The notes: a model not told the origin generated them from the sequence alone. Positions 35,775 through 44,429 are shown, counted from the stretch's first letter. The stretch: 64,000 bases of DNA from Bradyrhizobium algeriense (GCF_003062295.1 NZ_PYCN01000015.1:106608-170607), one strand, 5' to 3'. Program-made: numbers and translations.

Positions 35775-36538
35775 ACCGGACTGTCATCTTGTGGCGCGTG
35801 GCGAGCTTTGCGATCGCAGCCGGCTTCATTGCGCTCTGGCAATTGATCGCCAATTTGAAACTGGTGTCGCCGGTGTTCCTGCCGGGGCCGGACCGGGCCT
35901 GGGCCTCGCTGGTGCGCGGATTTTCCACAGGCGACCTCTGGAGCAAGCTCGCCGGCACGCTCGAACACATGGCCTATGGCTGGCTCGCCGCTTCCATCGC
36001 CGGCATCGCGATCGGCGCGATCATCGGATCGTCGCGCACGATGCGGACCTACGTCGCGCCCTCGCTGGAGTTCTTGCGGCCGCTGCCGGTCTCGGCGATC
36101 ATTCCGGTTGCGATCGCCATGCTTGGATTGACGCAGGCGATGGCGCTGTTCGTGATCGCCTTCGGCGCGATCTGGCCGATCATGCTGGCGACCATCCATG
36201 GGTTTGCGGCGGTCGAGCCCCGGCTCTACGAGGTGGCGCGGTCGCTGCAGATGTCGCGGCTCGCCGTGATCTTCAAAATTGCGCTGCCCTCGGCCAGCCC
36301 CGACATTCTCGCCGGCATGCGCCTCAGCCTGACAGTGGCGCTGATTCTCTCGGTGGTCTGCGAAATCCTGGCCGGCCTCGACGGGCTCGGCCACTGGGTG
36401 CTGCTCTCGGCCCGCGCGTTCCGCTCGGCCGACCTGTTCGCTGGCGTCATCCTGCTTGGCGTCACTGGCTACGTGACGTCGGTGGCGATGTCGCTCGCCG
36501 AGCATCGTCTGTTGGCATGGCAGGCCTCGCAGCACTAA
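35771..36538 (+). CDS. ABC transporter permease (SsuC/TauC type), second
   Basis: 255 residues; its ATG overlaps the stop of the first permease (ATGA). About six membrane helices with the EAA loop YEVARSLQMSRLAVIFKIAL. Completes the importer; last gene of the operon. Residues 50-90 (GTLEHMAYGWLAASIAGIAI) fit the BPD_transp_1 fold. Confidence 0.92.
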   Translation: MNRTVILWRVASFAIAAGFIALWQLIANLKLVSPVFLPGPDRAWASLVRGFSTGDLWSKLAGTLEHMAYGWLAASIAGIAIGAIIGSSRTMRTYVAPSLEFLRPLPVSAIIPVAIAMLGLTQAMALFVIAFGAIWPIMLATIHGFAAVEPRLYEVARSLQMSRLAVIFKIALPSASPDILAGMRLSLTVALILSVVCEILAGLDGLGHWVLLSARAFRSADLFAGVILLGVTGYVTSVAMSLAEHRLLAWQASQH

Positions 36539-36605
36539 TCGATGCGCCTTATCCTTCGAGCGGATGCCATTGGCGCGCCTCGCGCGAAACGCCCCCGCGC
36601 GATGC

Positions 36606-36848
36606 TTAAGGCTGGGAGGCACTTTCCGGCACGGCGGATGGTGGAACATCGGTCCGGAAGCGCTGCGGCTCACGTTGCAGCCAAAGCGATCGCCGCTTCC
36701 CTGCACGCACCAGATCACCGCTCAGGCGCCCGATCGAGCGCAGGAACGCCTTGGGACTGAAGGTGACGAGCACCTCGTGGTGCCGCATCCCCTTGCCGCC
36801 CTTGACCAGCCCGAGGTCGCGGATGATGCAATATGTCCCGCTGCTCAT
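36606..36848 (-). CDS. Small basic hypothetical protein
   Basis: 80 residues from the ATG at 36848 (MSSGTYCIIRDLGLVKGGKG), with AAGGTGCGAAG upstream. Strongly basic, with a SFPKAF-like LVTFSPKAFLRSIGRLSGDL helix and a Pro/Ser tail. No signal peptide or membrane helix. Convergent with the ABC operon. No family recognised. Confidence 0.5.
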   Translation of the reverse strand: MSSGTYCIIRDLGLVKGGKGMRHHEVLVTFSPKAFLRSIGRLSGDLVRAGKRRSLWLQREPQRFRTDVPPSAVPESASQP

Positions 36849-36973
36849 GCGGGCGAACTTCGCACCTTGAAAATGATTGCGCACACGCGACAACATGCGT
36901 GCATGCATGCATTGCACGTCGATTCAGTCAATCTTGACGACCGCCGAATCAACCTCGCCGAGGTGCGAAGCCG

Positions 36974-37198
36974 TCAAAGCGTTGCGTTGTTGCCGCGCTC
37001 GCCGATGCGATGCACCTGACCGGTCGGAACTCGCACGCGGCTCAACACCTCCCGGCGATCGCTCATCCGCGCGCTCGACGGCTCGCGCTGTGCAAAGCAT
37101 TCAAGAATCTGGATACGGATTTCCTCCGCGACCGGACCTTCGACCTGGCGCATGCGATTCCAGAGCCGGATTATTTCCCGTTGCTTCTCGACATCCAT
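36974..37198 (-). CDS. Small hypothetical protein
   Basis: 74 residues from the ATG at 37198, preceded by an excellent GGAGGTG. Reads MDVEKQREIIRLWNRMRQVE, with a helical first half and a basic second half (MSDRREVLSRVRVPTGQVHR). No family recognised; the ribosome-binding site is the main support. Confidence 0.58.
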   Translation of the reverse strand: MDVEKQREIIRLWNRMRQVEGPVAEEIRIQILECFAQREPSSARMSDRREVLSRVRVPTGQVHRIGERGNNATL

Positions 37199-37270
37199 TG
37201 GTCACCTCCGAGGAATGACCAAGAAGAACATAACAGGAACGAACTTGCAAGCTACAAGTTGCAACTCCCC

Positions 37271-37867
37271 CTAAAGGCAGATGCTGAGAATCTTTAGTCG
37301 GCAGGCCTCAGCTGCGCGCGATTTAGGTCTGGCAGCGGTTGCCTGCTTTGAATCCTTCGGCGAACTTTTGGGCGAACTCTTCGGCTTCTTGGGACGCTCA
37401 TAGTCGCCAGCAATCACCATGGCCCAATACATTCGGCCGGTCTTCGCGCTTTTCACGCTGGCTACACCGACGCGCGTGGCGCCGGGCAGCAGCAGGTTTT
37501 TTCGGTGACCTGACGAATTGATCCACTGGTCGAGGGTTTTGGGAAAACTGTCATAGCCATACGCAATGTTCTCGGCGGCCCGGCCGGCGCCCGCCGGGTC
37601 GACACGCGAATTGAACCGGCCGAGGACATCGTGATCCAGTTGGTCCTTTGCGGCCATCGCCTGGGCTTGATCGTGTGCAATCCGTGTGAGAGCAGCATCC
37701 AGGGTGACGCGCTTCTCCCCGTGCTTTAGCCGAAAGTCAGAAATCAGCTGCGCCGGATTGGCCGCGGCCGTCTGGCCCAGGACAGTCAGGACTGTCATGG
37801 CCAAACAAAACGCCAGCCCCAGCAAAAGAGCCTGCCGCACCAGAATGGCTGTCTTCCTGCCCGTCAC
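37271..37867 (-). CDS. Secreted CAP/SCP (PR-1-like) domain protein
   Basis: 198 residues from the GTG at 37867 (VTGRKTAILVRQALLLGLAF), AGGGG upstream. Signal peptide to about ANPAQ. The CAP domain contains LDAALTRIAHDQAQAMAAKD, a DHDVLGRFNSRV segment, AENIAYGYDSFPKTLDQWIN and SSGHRKNLLLPGATRVGVAS, which are the family's conserved H-x-x-N-I-L region and G-x-G-V-A. A Lys/Ser/Pro tail (KPKSSPKSSPKDSKQ) follows. Extracytoplasmic; function unknown. Confidence 0.87.
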   Translation of the reverse strand: MTGRKTAILVRQALLLGLAFCLAMTVLTVLGQTAAANPAQLISDFRLKHGEKRVTLDAALTRIAHDQAQAMAAKDQLDHDVLGRFNSRVDPAGAGRAAENIAYGYDSFPKTLDQWINSSGHRKNLLLPGATRVGVASVKSAKTGRMYWAMVIAGDYERPKKPKSSPKSSPKDSKQATAARPKSRAAEACRLKILSICL

Positions 37868-37947
37868 AAGTATTCCCCTGCCCCTTCCCAACTGGGACCG
37901 CTGGGAAGATTCAAATCGAAAAACACGTAGCAAGTCATTGATTTTAT

Positions 37948-38024
37948 TGGTCGGGGCAGCTGGATTCGAACCAACGACCTGCAGTACCCAAAACTGCCGC
38001 GCTACCAGGCTGCGCTATACCCCG
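37948..38024 (-). tRNA. tRNA-Pro (anticodon TGG)
   Basis: 77 bases including encoded CCA (TGG at 37948-37950 on the plus strand). Acceptor CGGGGTA pairs with TGCCCCG. The anticodon stem GCAGT/ACTGC closes the loop TTTGGGT, giving TGG. The T loop is GGTTCGAATCC. Confidence 0.95.
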
Positions 38025-38112
38025 ATCTGTATTGGGAAATGCGTCGATACACGCTTAAACCCCGGCCATCAAGGCGATCTGCAAGACGATCTGCAAGGCC
38101 GATCTGAAAGGC

Positions 38113-38622
38113 TCAGCGCTTGCTGAAGAGCGGGTGCGCCACCCGGTCGCCGGGCTGAATTCCATATTTTTGCGCCGTGCCGGCGATCACTTCCAGCACG
38201 CCCTTGGCGAGACCGCCTGAGGAGATGATCCTGGTGGAGAGCGGCTCGGTATTTTCGGCGATGCGGAGGATGCGGCCGTCGGCGCGGATGAAGATCATGT
38301 CGAGCGAGATGTAGGTGTTCTTCATCCACATCGAGATCTGCTGCTCCGGCGAGAAATCGAACAGCATGCCTTTTCCGTCAGGTAATTCCTTCCGGTACAT
38401 CAGCCCCTGGGTCTTCTCCTCCTCCGTTGTCGCCATCTCGACCGAGAACACGCGCACGCCCGACTTGGTGGCGATCTCGAGCGGCTGAATGCTCGCGGCC
38501 CGCGCGGCAGGATTGACGCACAGGATGACGAGAACGGCGGACACGGCAGCCAGCGACATCATCAGGCGGCCGCCGATCCGAAGCCGCGCAACCATCAAAG
38601 CGAAATTCATCAATGCACTCAT
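38113..38622 (-). CDS. DUF192 family secreted protein
   Basis: 169 residues. A hydrophobic N-terminal signal (GRLMMSLAAVSAVLVILCVN ... ARAAS), then the DUF192 fold: VEMATTEEEKTQGLMYRKEL, GMLFDFSPEQQISMWMKNTY and ISLDMIFIRADGRI, ending LEVIAGTAQKYGIQPGDRV. This family (ATP-citrate-lyase-unrelated, ProX-like small barrel) is common in Alphaproteobacteria; no biochemical role is known. Confidence 0.9.
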   Translation of the reverse strand: MSALMNFALMVARLRIGGRLMMSLAAVSAVLVILCVNPAARAASIQPLEIATKSGVRVFSVEMATTEEEKTQGLMYRKELPDGKGMLFDFSPEQQISMWMKNTYISLDMIFIRADGRILRIAENTEPLSTRIISSGGLAKGVLEVIAGTAQKYGIQPGDRVAHPLFSKR

Positions 38623-38737
38623 GCCGGATATCTGGGAATTGCCGGGGAACCCTAACCCGACGATTGCGGCAAATGCCAGAGGCCGCCGCGCGGGTGCGCG
38701 ACGTCCGGCTCACGTTTGCGTCAGCAGCGCGGCAGGA

Positions 38738-39403
38738 TTAGTGCGACGACAGCGCCGACGGGCCGGTCTCCGGATGGATCTCGGCCGCCATCATGCCCTT
38801 GGAGCCGGGCCCAAAGCGCACGAGCACATACTGGCCAGGACGCAGCTCGGTCATGCCGAAACGGCGCAGCGTTTCCATGTGGACAAAAATGTCGGGCGTA
38901 CCCTCGCCGCAGGTCAGGAAGCCGAAACCACGCAGCCGGTTGAACCACTTGACCTGGGCCCGCTCCAGCCCGCTGGTCGGCGTGACGCTGACATGAGTCC
39001 GGGGCGGAAGCATTTGCGCCGGATGGATCGCGGTCGATTCGTCCATCGATACGATTCGGAACGCCTGATAGCCCTTGGCGCGCTGCACACACTCGACTAC
39101 CAGCCGCGCGCCTTCATAGGCGGTCTGATAGCCATCGCGCCTGAGCACGGTGACATGCAGCAGCACATCGGGCCAGCCATTGTCCGGCACGATGAAGCCG
39201 TAACCTTTGGAAGCGTCGAACCATTTGATGACGCCGGATATTTCGACAAGGTTGGCTGCGGCATCACCGAGCCCCGATAACGCATCCACCGCCGGATCGC
39301 GTTGCGCTCCGGTTGTGTATTCACCTGGTCCAAGTCTGTTTTGCCCCGTCCCGCCTGACGGCGGCCCCCCGAGCTTCTTGGACCCAAATTCGTCCGACCC
39401 CAT
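38738..39403 (-). CDS. Cold-shock protein with two CSD domains
   Basis: 221 residues from the ATG at 39403. A 60-residue disordered Gly/Pro N-terminus precedes CSD1 (VIKWFDASKGYGFIVPDNGW, with the KGYGFI RNP-1 motif), a linker, and CSD2 (QVKWFNRLRGFGFLTCGEGT ... DIFVHMETLRRF, with GFGFL and IFVH). Tandem CSD proteins in Rhizobiales bind single-stranded RNA/DNA. Single gene. Confidence 0.92.
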   Translation of the reverse strand: MGSDEFGSKKLGGPPSGGTGQNRLGPGEYTTGAQRDPAVDALSGLGDAAANLVEISGVIKWFDASKGYGFIVPDNGWPDVLLHVTVLRRDGYQTAYEGARLVVECVQRAKGYQAFRIVSMDESTAIHPAQMLPPRTHVSVTPTSGLERAQVKWFNRLRGFGFLTCGEGTPDIFVHMETLRRFGMTELRPGQYVLVRFGPGSKGMMAAEIHPETGPSALSSH

Positions 39404-39601
39404 GACCCCGGACCTCACACTTCAAAATCGGTCCACTGTCGCCGTCGTGGACCGGAACACGCGCCCTACCATGACCATCATGGTAACGCAGCGCGAATCT
39501 CTCGAATCAAAAGATAACACTCCCCATTGCTGCGCATAGCTAAAAAAAACAAAATTGCGGGGGCTATGAACAGGCTTGCACAACTGCGAATCAGTTGGCG
39601 A

Positions 39602-40372
39602 TCAATTGCCTACAAACGGTCCGAGCGTCTCTCCGATGTCGAAACGGATCACCAGATCAGCGACATCGTCTTGTTCTGTCGGCTCATTGTTGATGATGAC
39701 CAGCTTCGCACCGCAATTCCTGGCCATCAGCGGAAAACCTGCGGCGGGCCAAACGACTAGCGATGATCCGATCGCCAGAAACAGGTCGCATTGCCGGGCC
39801 AGTTCGGTAGCGCGACGCATCGCGTCTTCCGGCATCGACTGTCCGAATGAGATCGTCGCGGTCTTCACCGGCTCATCGCAAATGGTACAGTCAGGCGCGC
39901 TGCCGGTTTCTTCGAAACGCGCCTTTACCCAAGGAAGATCATAGGCATGCCCGCAGCCGATGCAGCGGGCATAAGTGGTATTGCCGTGCAGTTCGACCAC
40001 GTCGTCCGACTTGAAGCCCGACGCCTGATGCAGATTGTCGATGTTCTGGGTGATGATCGCCGGCGTCTTGCCGGCCTTGTAGAGCGAGGCCAGCGCGCGA
40101 TGCCCGCGGCCGGGCCGGGCCGCCGCAAAGGTCTCTTCCATCGCAAAGCGCCGCCGCCAGGCCTCGGCCCGCGCCTCAGTGCTGGAAACGAATTCGTCGA
40201 ACGCGATCGGGCGGTTACGGGTCCACAGGCCGCCGGGCGAGCGGAAATCCGGAATGCCGCATTCGGTGGAAATGCCGGCTCCGGTAAAGGGAACGATACA
40301 CGCCGCTTCGGCGATCATGTTGCCGAGCTGCTCGACGCCGCTGCGCAAATCCTTGGCGATCACCGCTGACAT
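39602..40372 (-). CDS. SIR2-family NAD-dependent protein deacylase
   Basis: 256 residues. Sirtuin motifs: VPFTGAGISTECGIPDFRSP (NAD loop), TQNIDNLHQASG, the catalytic His in VELHGNTTYARC, two zinc-binding CxxC pairs (CIGC and CTIC), and the GSSLVVWPAAGFP / VIINNEPTEQD Rossmann end. It removes acyl groups from lysines using NAD. No partner gene next to it. Confidence 0.94.
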   Translation of the reverse strand: MSAVIAKDLRSGVEQLGNMIAEAACIVPFTGAGISTECGIPDFRSPGGLWTRNRPIAFDEFVSSTEARAEAWRRRFAMEETFAAARPGRGHRALASLYKAGKTPAIITQNIDNLHQASGFKSDDVVELHGNTTYARCIGCGHAYDLPWVKARFEETGSAPDCTICDEPVKTATISFGQSMPEDAMRRATELARQCDLFLAIGSSLVVWPAAGFPLMARNCGAKLVIINNEPTEQDDVADLVIRFDIGETLGPFVGN

Positions 40373-40476
40373 TTCCGAAACTGTTGGGCCGCGCGGACTA
40401 TAGCACGGCCGTTCGGATTGCCAGATCGATGCGCCCTGCCCGGCGGGGCAGCATGCGCATCGTCAGGACGACCTTA

Positions 40477-40752
40477 TCAGGCCGCCTTATGGGCGCGCGT
40501 ATCAGGCGGCTCTAATCGAGCTGCCTTGGCGACCTGTTCCTTCGGCTCTTTGGCTTCTTCGGTCTTCTTCGCCTTGGGCGCGGGTGCACTTTCCGTCTTC
40601 TTCACCGGCTTGCCGTATTGGGCGAGCTTATCCAGTTCGGCTTCGAGCTCGGCGCGGCGTGAAGCGACTTTCTCGAACAGCTTTTCTGTCGCGTTCTCGC
40701 GCAGACCAGCGAGTTCTTCGATGCTCAGTGAATCCAGATCGATCTTTGCCAA
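40477..40752 (-). CDS. H-NS-like N-terminal domain protein without the DNA-binding tail
   Basis: 91 residues. MAKIDLDSLSIEELAGLREN and the ensuing coiled-coil (FEKVASRRAELEAELDKLAQYGK) match the oligomerisation part of rhizobial H-NS-like proteins. After about residue 50 it changes to a Lys/Ala/Pro-rich tail (KKTESAPAPKAKKTEEAK) and lacks the W-x-GRGK-x-PRW motif of the two paralogues at 3988 and 7136. It could modulate full-length H-NS by forming mixed oligomers, like truncated H-NS antagonists elsewhere; that role is inferred. Confidence 0.7.
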   Translation of the reverse strand: MAKIDLDSLSIEELAGLRENATEKLFEKVASRRAELEAELDKLAQYGKPVKKTESAPAPKAKKTEEAKEPKEQVAKAARLEPPDTRAHKAA

Positions 40753-40949
40753 TGGAACCTCCCGTTTCGTCTTTCGCTAACGGGAACTCGCGTGAGCGAC
40801 AAGAATACGTCACAGCTTATCCACTGCCTTCGCTTCGCAACGACGGGCGATCACAATGCCGCAGCCTCGCTTCCGCATTCACGCCCCATTCGCGCGCGCC
40901 AATAATGGCGGGGCGCGAATCAAAGAATCAAACAAGACACGGATGGGCG

Positions 40950-41117
40950 ATGACGGAGAAGGAAGAAAGACTCGCGCGCGACCGCGCCGAAATCGCAGCG
41001 CGCGTCGCGAGCTTCAGGGAAACCCAGCAGAAGTTCGAACGCGAGCGCGAAGAGTATTATGAGACGACCTTGGCCAATGCGCTGAACGGAACCAGCCGGC
41101 CCTCGTTCTGGCGTTGA
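40950..41117 (+). CDS. Small acidic/basic helical protein
   Basis: 55 residues from the ATG at 40950 (MTEKEERLARDRAEIAARVA), preceded by GGATGGGCG. One long charged helix (FRETQQKFEREREEYYETTL) with a short tail. Recalled as a recurrent hypothetical in Bradyrhizobium. Confidence 0.62.
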   Translation: MTEKEERLARDRAEIAARVASFRETQQKFEREREEYYETTLANALNGTSRPSFWR

Positions 41118-41462
41118 CGCGAAACCAGTAGAAGCCTCCTTCGCCGTTATCGCCGGCGGAATATGTCGCGTGGAACCGCAAGAGAAATTCGCCAAAAGGA
41201 TTCCTGGAAGAGAATTCCGGGAACGGCAGGAACGAAGCCGGCGCCTCGACGTCTTTTTCTTAAATGCAATAACCTTGCGAGGGGTGAAGGCACGAAAGAC
41301 CCCGTCTGCATCTTCGGATGTGGGCGGTTTTTGATTATGGAGCGGACGGCCCCGCGGCCGCGGATCGGGATCGCGAGCCATGCGATCGGGCGGGTCTGAT
41401 CATCGGATTACGCGGGAACTAACATGGCCCCTGCGGAGTTTATTCGTGGGGAAAGGTGCGTC
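41118..41462. other. Gene-free stretch
   Basis: 345 bases. Several short open frames but none with convincing codon use or start signal. No tRNA or strong hairpin seen. Confidence 0.4.
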
Positions 41463-41567
41463 ATGCCCGTGTGGTTGGAAATTCTGATCAATGTGATCGG
41501 TTATGCAGGCTTCATAGCCATCGCGACCTATCACCGATCGCCAAGCAACAAATTGCCGGATCGTTGA
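41463..41567 (+). CDS. Tiny membrane protein, 34 residues
   Basis: ATG at 41463, GGAAAGG eight bases upstream. MPVWLEILINVIGYAGFIAI then ATYHRSPSNKLPDR: one transmembrane helix and a basic cytoplasmic tail. The fit of ribosome-binding site, start and helix makes this convincing despite its size. Confidence 0.55.
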   Translation: MPVWLEILINVIGYAGFIAIATYHRSPSNKLPDR

Positions 41568-41896
41568 GCGCCGAACGGTCGGCGTCAATTGGTCTTGTGC
41601 GGTTCGCCCGCGGTGCGGACGTTTCCGAGAAGGAACCGATCCGGCGTCGATCGCGGGATTGAGAACAGTTGAGAGCAAGACTTCTGGAGCAAGACTCCTT
41701 TTGTTCTCGCAGAACGAACAGGGGGCGCGTTTTCCAGCGCCGTTGTCTTGTTAAGATACCGTTACCTCGCCACTTCGTCCCCTCACCCATCCGATCGATC
41801 CCGCGCGGATCTTCTGTCTCTCATCGCCACGTCCGGTCACGTGCCGGACGTCGAACCTTTTTAGCGCAGCCCGTACATATCCAAAAAGGTGCTGCG

Positions 41897-42043
41897 ATGA
41901 CCCAAGCCGACCACTATCGAGACCAGTCCAACAGAGCCCGGCGGCTGGCCGAAGCCGTCAAGGATCCGGAAGCCTCGAAGAAGCTGATCGAGATGGCCGA
42001 GGAATTCCGCCTCTATGCCGAGCGGCTGGAACAGATGCATTAG
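41897..42043 (+). CDS. Small helical protein, 48 residues
   Basis: ATG at 41897, AAAAAGG upstream. MTQADHYRDQSNRARRLAEA followed by KDPEASKKLIEMAEEFRLYA: a compact amphipathic helical hairpin resembling short uncharacterised rhizobial proteins with a YRxxAxxxRxLAE motif. Confidence 0.66.
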   Translation: MTQADHYRDQSNRARRLAEAVKDPEASKKLIEMAEEFRLYAERLEQMH

Positions 42044-42281
42044 GATATTTCGATTCCGACTGTACAGCGCCGGGCTTCAGCTTATCGTTTTGTTGCGTGC
42101 GCTTGACGCCGTGTCCCCGGATCAGGCTTTCATTCGAAAACGCTATAAATTTTTTCGACGCCGGTCAGGGAAACTTAAGCCTCCATTTACCGAGCCTCCC
42201 TGAAATGCTGCCCCATTAACCCAACCTCTTTACAAAGCGTAAATCGGCGCCTGACAGGGTTTGGCCCAGGAGGGCCATCCC

Positions 42282-42476
42282 ATGGTCATTTATCCCATAC
42301 CGGTTGAAGTGACGCAGGCCAGAATACAACTCGTTGTCGATCAGAACGCCAAGGCGCCACCGACGACGATCAACCAGGATCTTCAGGCCGTCTATCACGC
42401 CAAGGCCGCCGCCGTGGAAGCGGCCCTTGCAGACGTGCCGCCCGACGAACCGTCCCTGCTGGACGTCAAGGTCTGA
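42282..42476 (+). CDS. Hypothetical small protein
   Basis: 64 residues from the ATG at 42282, with a perfect AGGAGGG at 42268-42274. MVIYPIPVEVTQARIQLVVD then a charged helix KAAAVEAALADVPPDEPSLL. The ribosome-binding site strongly supports this start. Function unknown. Confidence 0.66.
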   Translation: MVIYPIPVEVTQARIQLVVDQNAKAPPTTINQDLQAVYHAKAAAVEAALADVPPDEPSLLDVKV

Positions 42477-42516
42477 CCGAGCCAGGAAGCGCACGACGAA
42501 GCGGGGCTACATCACG

Positions 42517-42696
42517 TTAATATGTGAGCCGCTGTGCCTGCACGGCGGCGAGCATCACCGCGCCGCCGATTTCGGCAAGTACTGCCAACACGGCGAACCA
42601 GATCCATTGCGGCCTTTCCTTGTAAGCCAGGAAAGCGGAGCAAGCCGTAGACACGATCGTCGGCGTGCTAACGACCAATAAAATCCATGCCAGCAT
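42517..42696 (-). CDS. Small two-helix membrane protein
   Basis: 59 residues from the ATG at 42696 (MLAWILLVVSTPTIVSTACS), GGGAGC upstream. Second hydrophobic segment WIWFAVLAVLAEIGGAVMLAA, then a short basic tail. An upstream in-frame start is possible without a good ribosome-binding site. Function unknown. Confidence 0.6.
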   Translation of the reverse strand: MLAWILLVVSTPTIVSTACSAFLAYKERPQWIWFAVLAVLAEIGGAVMLAAVQAQRLTY

Positions 42697-42809
42697 CTGA
42701 AATGCTCCCAAAGGCAAAGTGCATGCGCAAACGCTAACGCTTCGCAGCGTGGAGATGACTGTGCCGGCGGTCACATCCGCCTTGCCTGCCGCGATGCCAG
42801 CGTTCAGCC

Positions 42810-43034
42810 ATGATGCTGTTTCGCGCCATCGTGCTCTGGAGCGTGCAAGTGCTGCTGTTCGGCATTTGCACGGCAGGACTGCTCGCGCATCTGTTCGGCC
42901 CTATCATTGGTCAGGCCTTCGCGATCGATGAACTGATACCGACCGCGCTGATCTTCTTCACCGTAGCGGCGGCGTTGGGCTGGCTTGGAAACAGGTTCTG
43001 GCCCGAAGACTGGATGCACAATCCCCTGCTCTAG
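42810..43034 (+). CDS. Small two-helix membrane protein
   Basis: 74 residues. MMLFRAIVLWSVQVLLFGIC and LIPTALIFFTVAAALGWLG are two transmembrane helices, and the tail is NRFWPEDWMHNPLL. No strong Shine-Dalgarno is visible. Recurrent in Bradyrhizobium by appearance; function unknown. Confidence 0.62.
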   Translation: MMLFRAIVLWSVQVLLFGICTAGLLAHLFGPIIGQAFAIDELIPTALIFFTVAAALGWLGNRFWPEDWMHNPLL

Positions 43035-43046
43035 CGCCGCACTTTC

Positions 43047-43343
43047 CTATCGCGGTATCGCCTTGGCGCGATAGGTCTTCGTCCCTGACGTCTCGACGAT
43101 CCGGCCCTTGAGCGATCTGACAAACGCCTTCGAATCTTCGACGGCGAAATGCGTGCGCAACGCCGCCTCATCAGTCCAATGCTCGAAGAAGAACAGCCGC
43201 ATCGGGTTCTGGCAGTCGACATGCACGTCATGCGAGATGCAGCCCGGCTCCTTCCGGGAGCGCTCGACATGTTCGAGAGACGAGTGGAGCACGTCGTCGA
43301 AAGTCTCCTCGCGCGCCAAAATGCTGCCAGTTACGAGAATCAT
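43047..43343 (-). CDS. Antibiotic biosynthesis monooxygenase (ABM) domain protein
   Basis: 98 residues. A single ABM ferredoxin-like fold: MILVTGSILAREETFDDVLH, the family core EPGCISHDVHVDCQNPMRLF and FFEHWTDEAALRTHFA. Such proteins act as quinol/YgiN-like monooxygenases or as heme-handling dimers. Single gene, substrate unknown. Confidence 0.88.
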   Translation of the reverse strand: MILVTGSILAREETFDDVLHSSLEHVERSRKEPGCISHDVHVDCQNPMRLFFFEHWTDEAALRTHFAVEDSKAFVRSLKGRIVETSGTKTYRAKAIPR

Positions 43344-43425
43344 GCCGAGCCCCCGCCCACGTCAACCAACCGCCTGCCCTCGGAAAGGCGCCGGTCTTTG
43401 CGCGTCGAGGCGGGCAGACCCTTCG

Positions 43426-43581
43426 TTAATGCAACAGGCGCGGCACGACAACCGATACCGCCAGCAATACGTCGAGGCTACTCACCACGGACAATTTCAT
43501 CCGAGCCGTCCTGGCGTCGGTAATCGGCAATACGAAAAAGAAAATCATCGCGAGAATGAGCAGGACGTTGATCAGAAACAT
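43426..43581 (-). CDS. Small membrane protein, 51 residues
   Basis: ATG at 43581 with GGAGGAGGG upstream, a strong start. MFLINVLLILAMIFFFVLPI is one long helix; then ITDARTARMKLSVVSSLDVL and a second weak helix LLAVSVVVPRLLH. Function unknown. Confidence 0.62.
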   Translation of the reverse strand: MFLINVLLILAMIFFFVLPITDARTARMKLSVVSSLDVLLAVSVVVPRLLH

Positions 43582-43830
43582 GGTCGATCCCTCCTCCGTT
43601 GGCGCCACGATGGACAGAGGGGCCAATCGCGTATGTGTGAGGGATCACGCTGGTAACGCGGCGCTCGGGCTCGCCAAAAAGCAACGGTTTGAAAGCAAGG
43701 CCGCGATCGGACGCGATTGAATCAGCTCCGGGCTGCAACTCCAATAAAATTTGCAATTTTACGCTTTTGGTTGTCTTGATGGCAACTTGGGCGTGCCACT
43801 CCATATTCGTCAAAATTCGAGAGAGAATGA

Positions 43831-43989
43831 ATGTTTGGGAAATTCCTGCGCGACGAGTCGGGCGCCACCGCAATCGAATACAGCCTCATCGCCGGGTTTA
43901 TCGCCCTGGCCATTATCGCCGCTGTCGGAATGACCGGCCAAAGGCTCGTCGAACTATTCGAGAGTCTCATCCCCGCACTGACGCGCTAA
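43831..43989 (+). CDS. Flp/Fap-type pilin
   Basis: 52 residues from the ATG at 43831 (MFGKFLRDESGATAIEYSLI). The class III pilin pattern is complete: a short positively charged leader, G-A-T-A-I-E-Y with the Glu and Tyr of the processed N-terminus, then the hydrophobic core IAGFIALAIIAAVGMTG and an amphipathic end. Flp pilins polymerise into tight-adherence pili. The tad/cpa assembly genes are not in this window, so it is either an orphan pilin or far from them. Confidence 0.9.
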   Translation: MFGKFLRDESGATAIEYSLIAGFIALAIIAAVGMTGQRLVELFESLIPALTR

Positions 43990-44017
43990 GCTACGGCTAA
44001 AGCCGTCAAACGCAAAA

Positions 44018-44044
44018 GACCTCCGAGCCGAAGCTGGAGGCCTT
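44018..44044 (+). terminator. Terminator-like hairpin after the pilin gene
   Basis: AGACCTCCGAGC and GCTGGAGGCCT form a stem with one bulge around a CGAA loop, 29 bases after the pilin stop, then TTCGCTGTC. Weak T-run, so moderate support. Confidence 0.55.
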
Positions 44045-44101
44045 CGCTGTCACGAGGGGTACATCCGCCCTTCACGACATCACTGGAGCGCAGCAAGTGC
44101 G

Positions 44102-44290
44102 CTATGATTTTGTTTCGGCAGCTTCACGGGCACGCCGCTCTGCCTTGAGCCGCTCGAAGTTCGCACGAAAAGCGTCGTCGGCCTTCTTACGCGCAATAAG
44201 CGCCTTCTCGGCGTCCTTGCGGGCCAGCTCTTTCTTTGCCTCACGCTCTTCCTTCGTGGGCGGTAGCTTCTCGTGGGTTTCGTAGTCCAT
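44102..44290 (-). CDS. Small charged helical protein
   Basis: 62 residues from the ATG at 44290 (MDYETHEKLPPTKEEREAKK). Almost entirely charged, one continuous helix with Ala/Arg/Glu repeats (KKADDAFRANFERLKAERRA). Recurrent small hypothetical by appearance. Confidence 0.62.
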   Translation of the reverse strand: MDYETHEKLPPTKEEREAKKELARKDAEKALIARKKADDAFRANFERLKAERRAREAAETKS

Positions 44291-44429
44291 GACCGTCAAC
44301 GTTTTATGACGTTAAAAGTTCCTAACCCTGAAACCCTCGTTTCCTTGAGATACTTGAGTTGGCAGGTTTCGGGAGGTTGATGCTGGTTCGCGAAGCAGAT
44401 CACAGGGGTCGCCGGCGAAACCAGACAAG

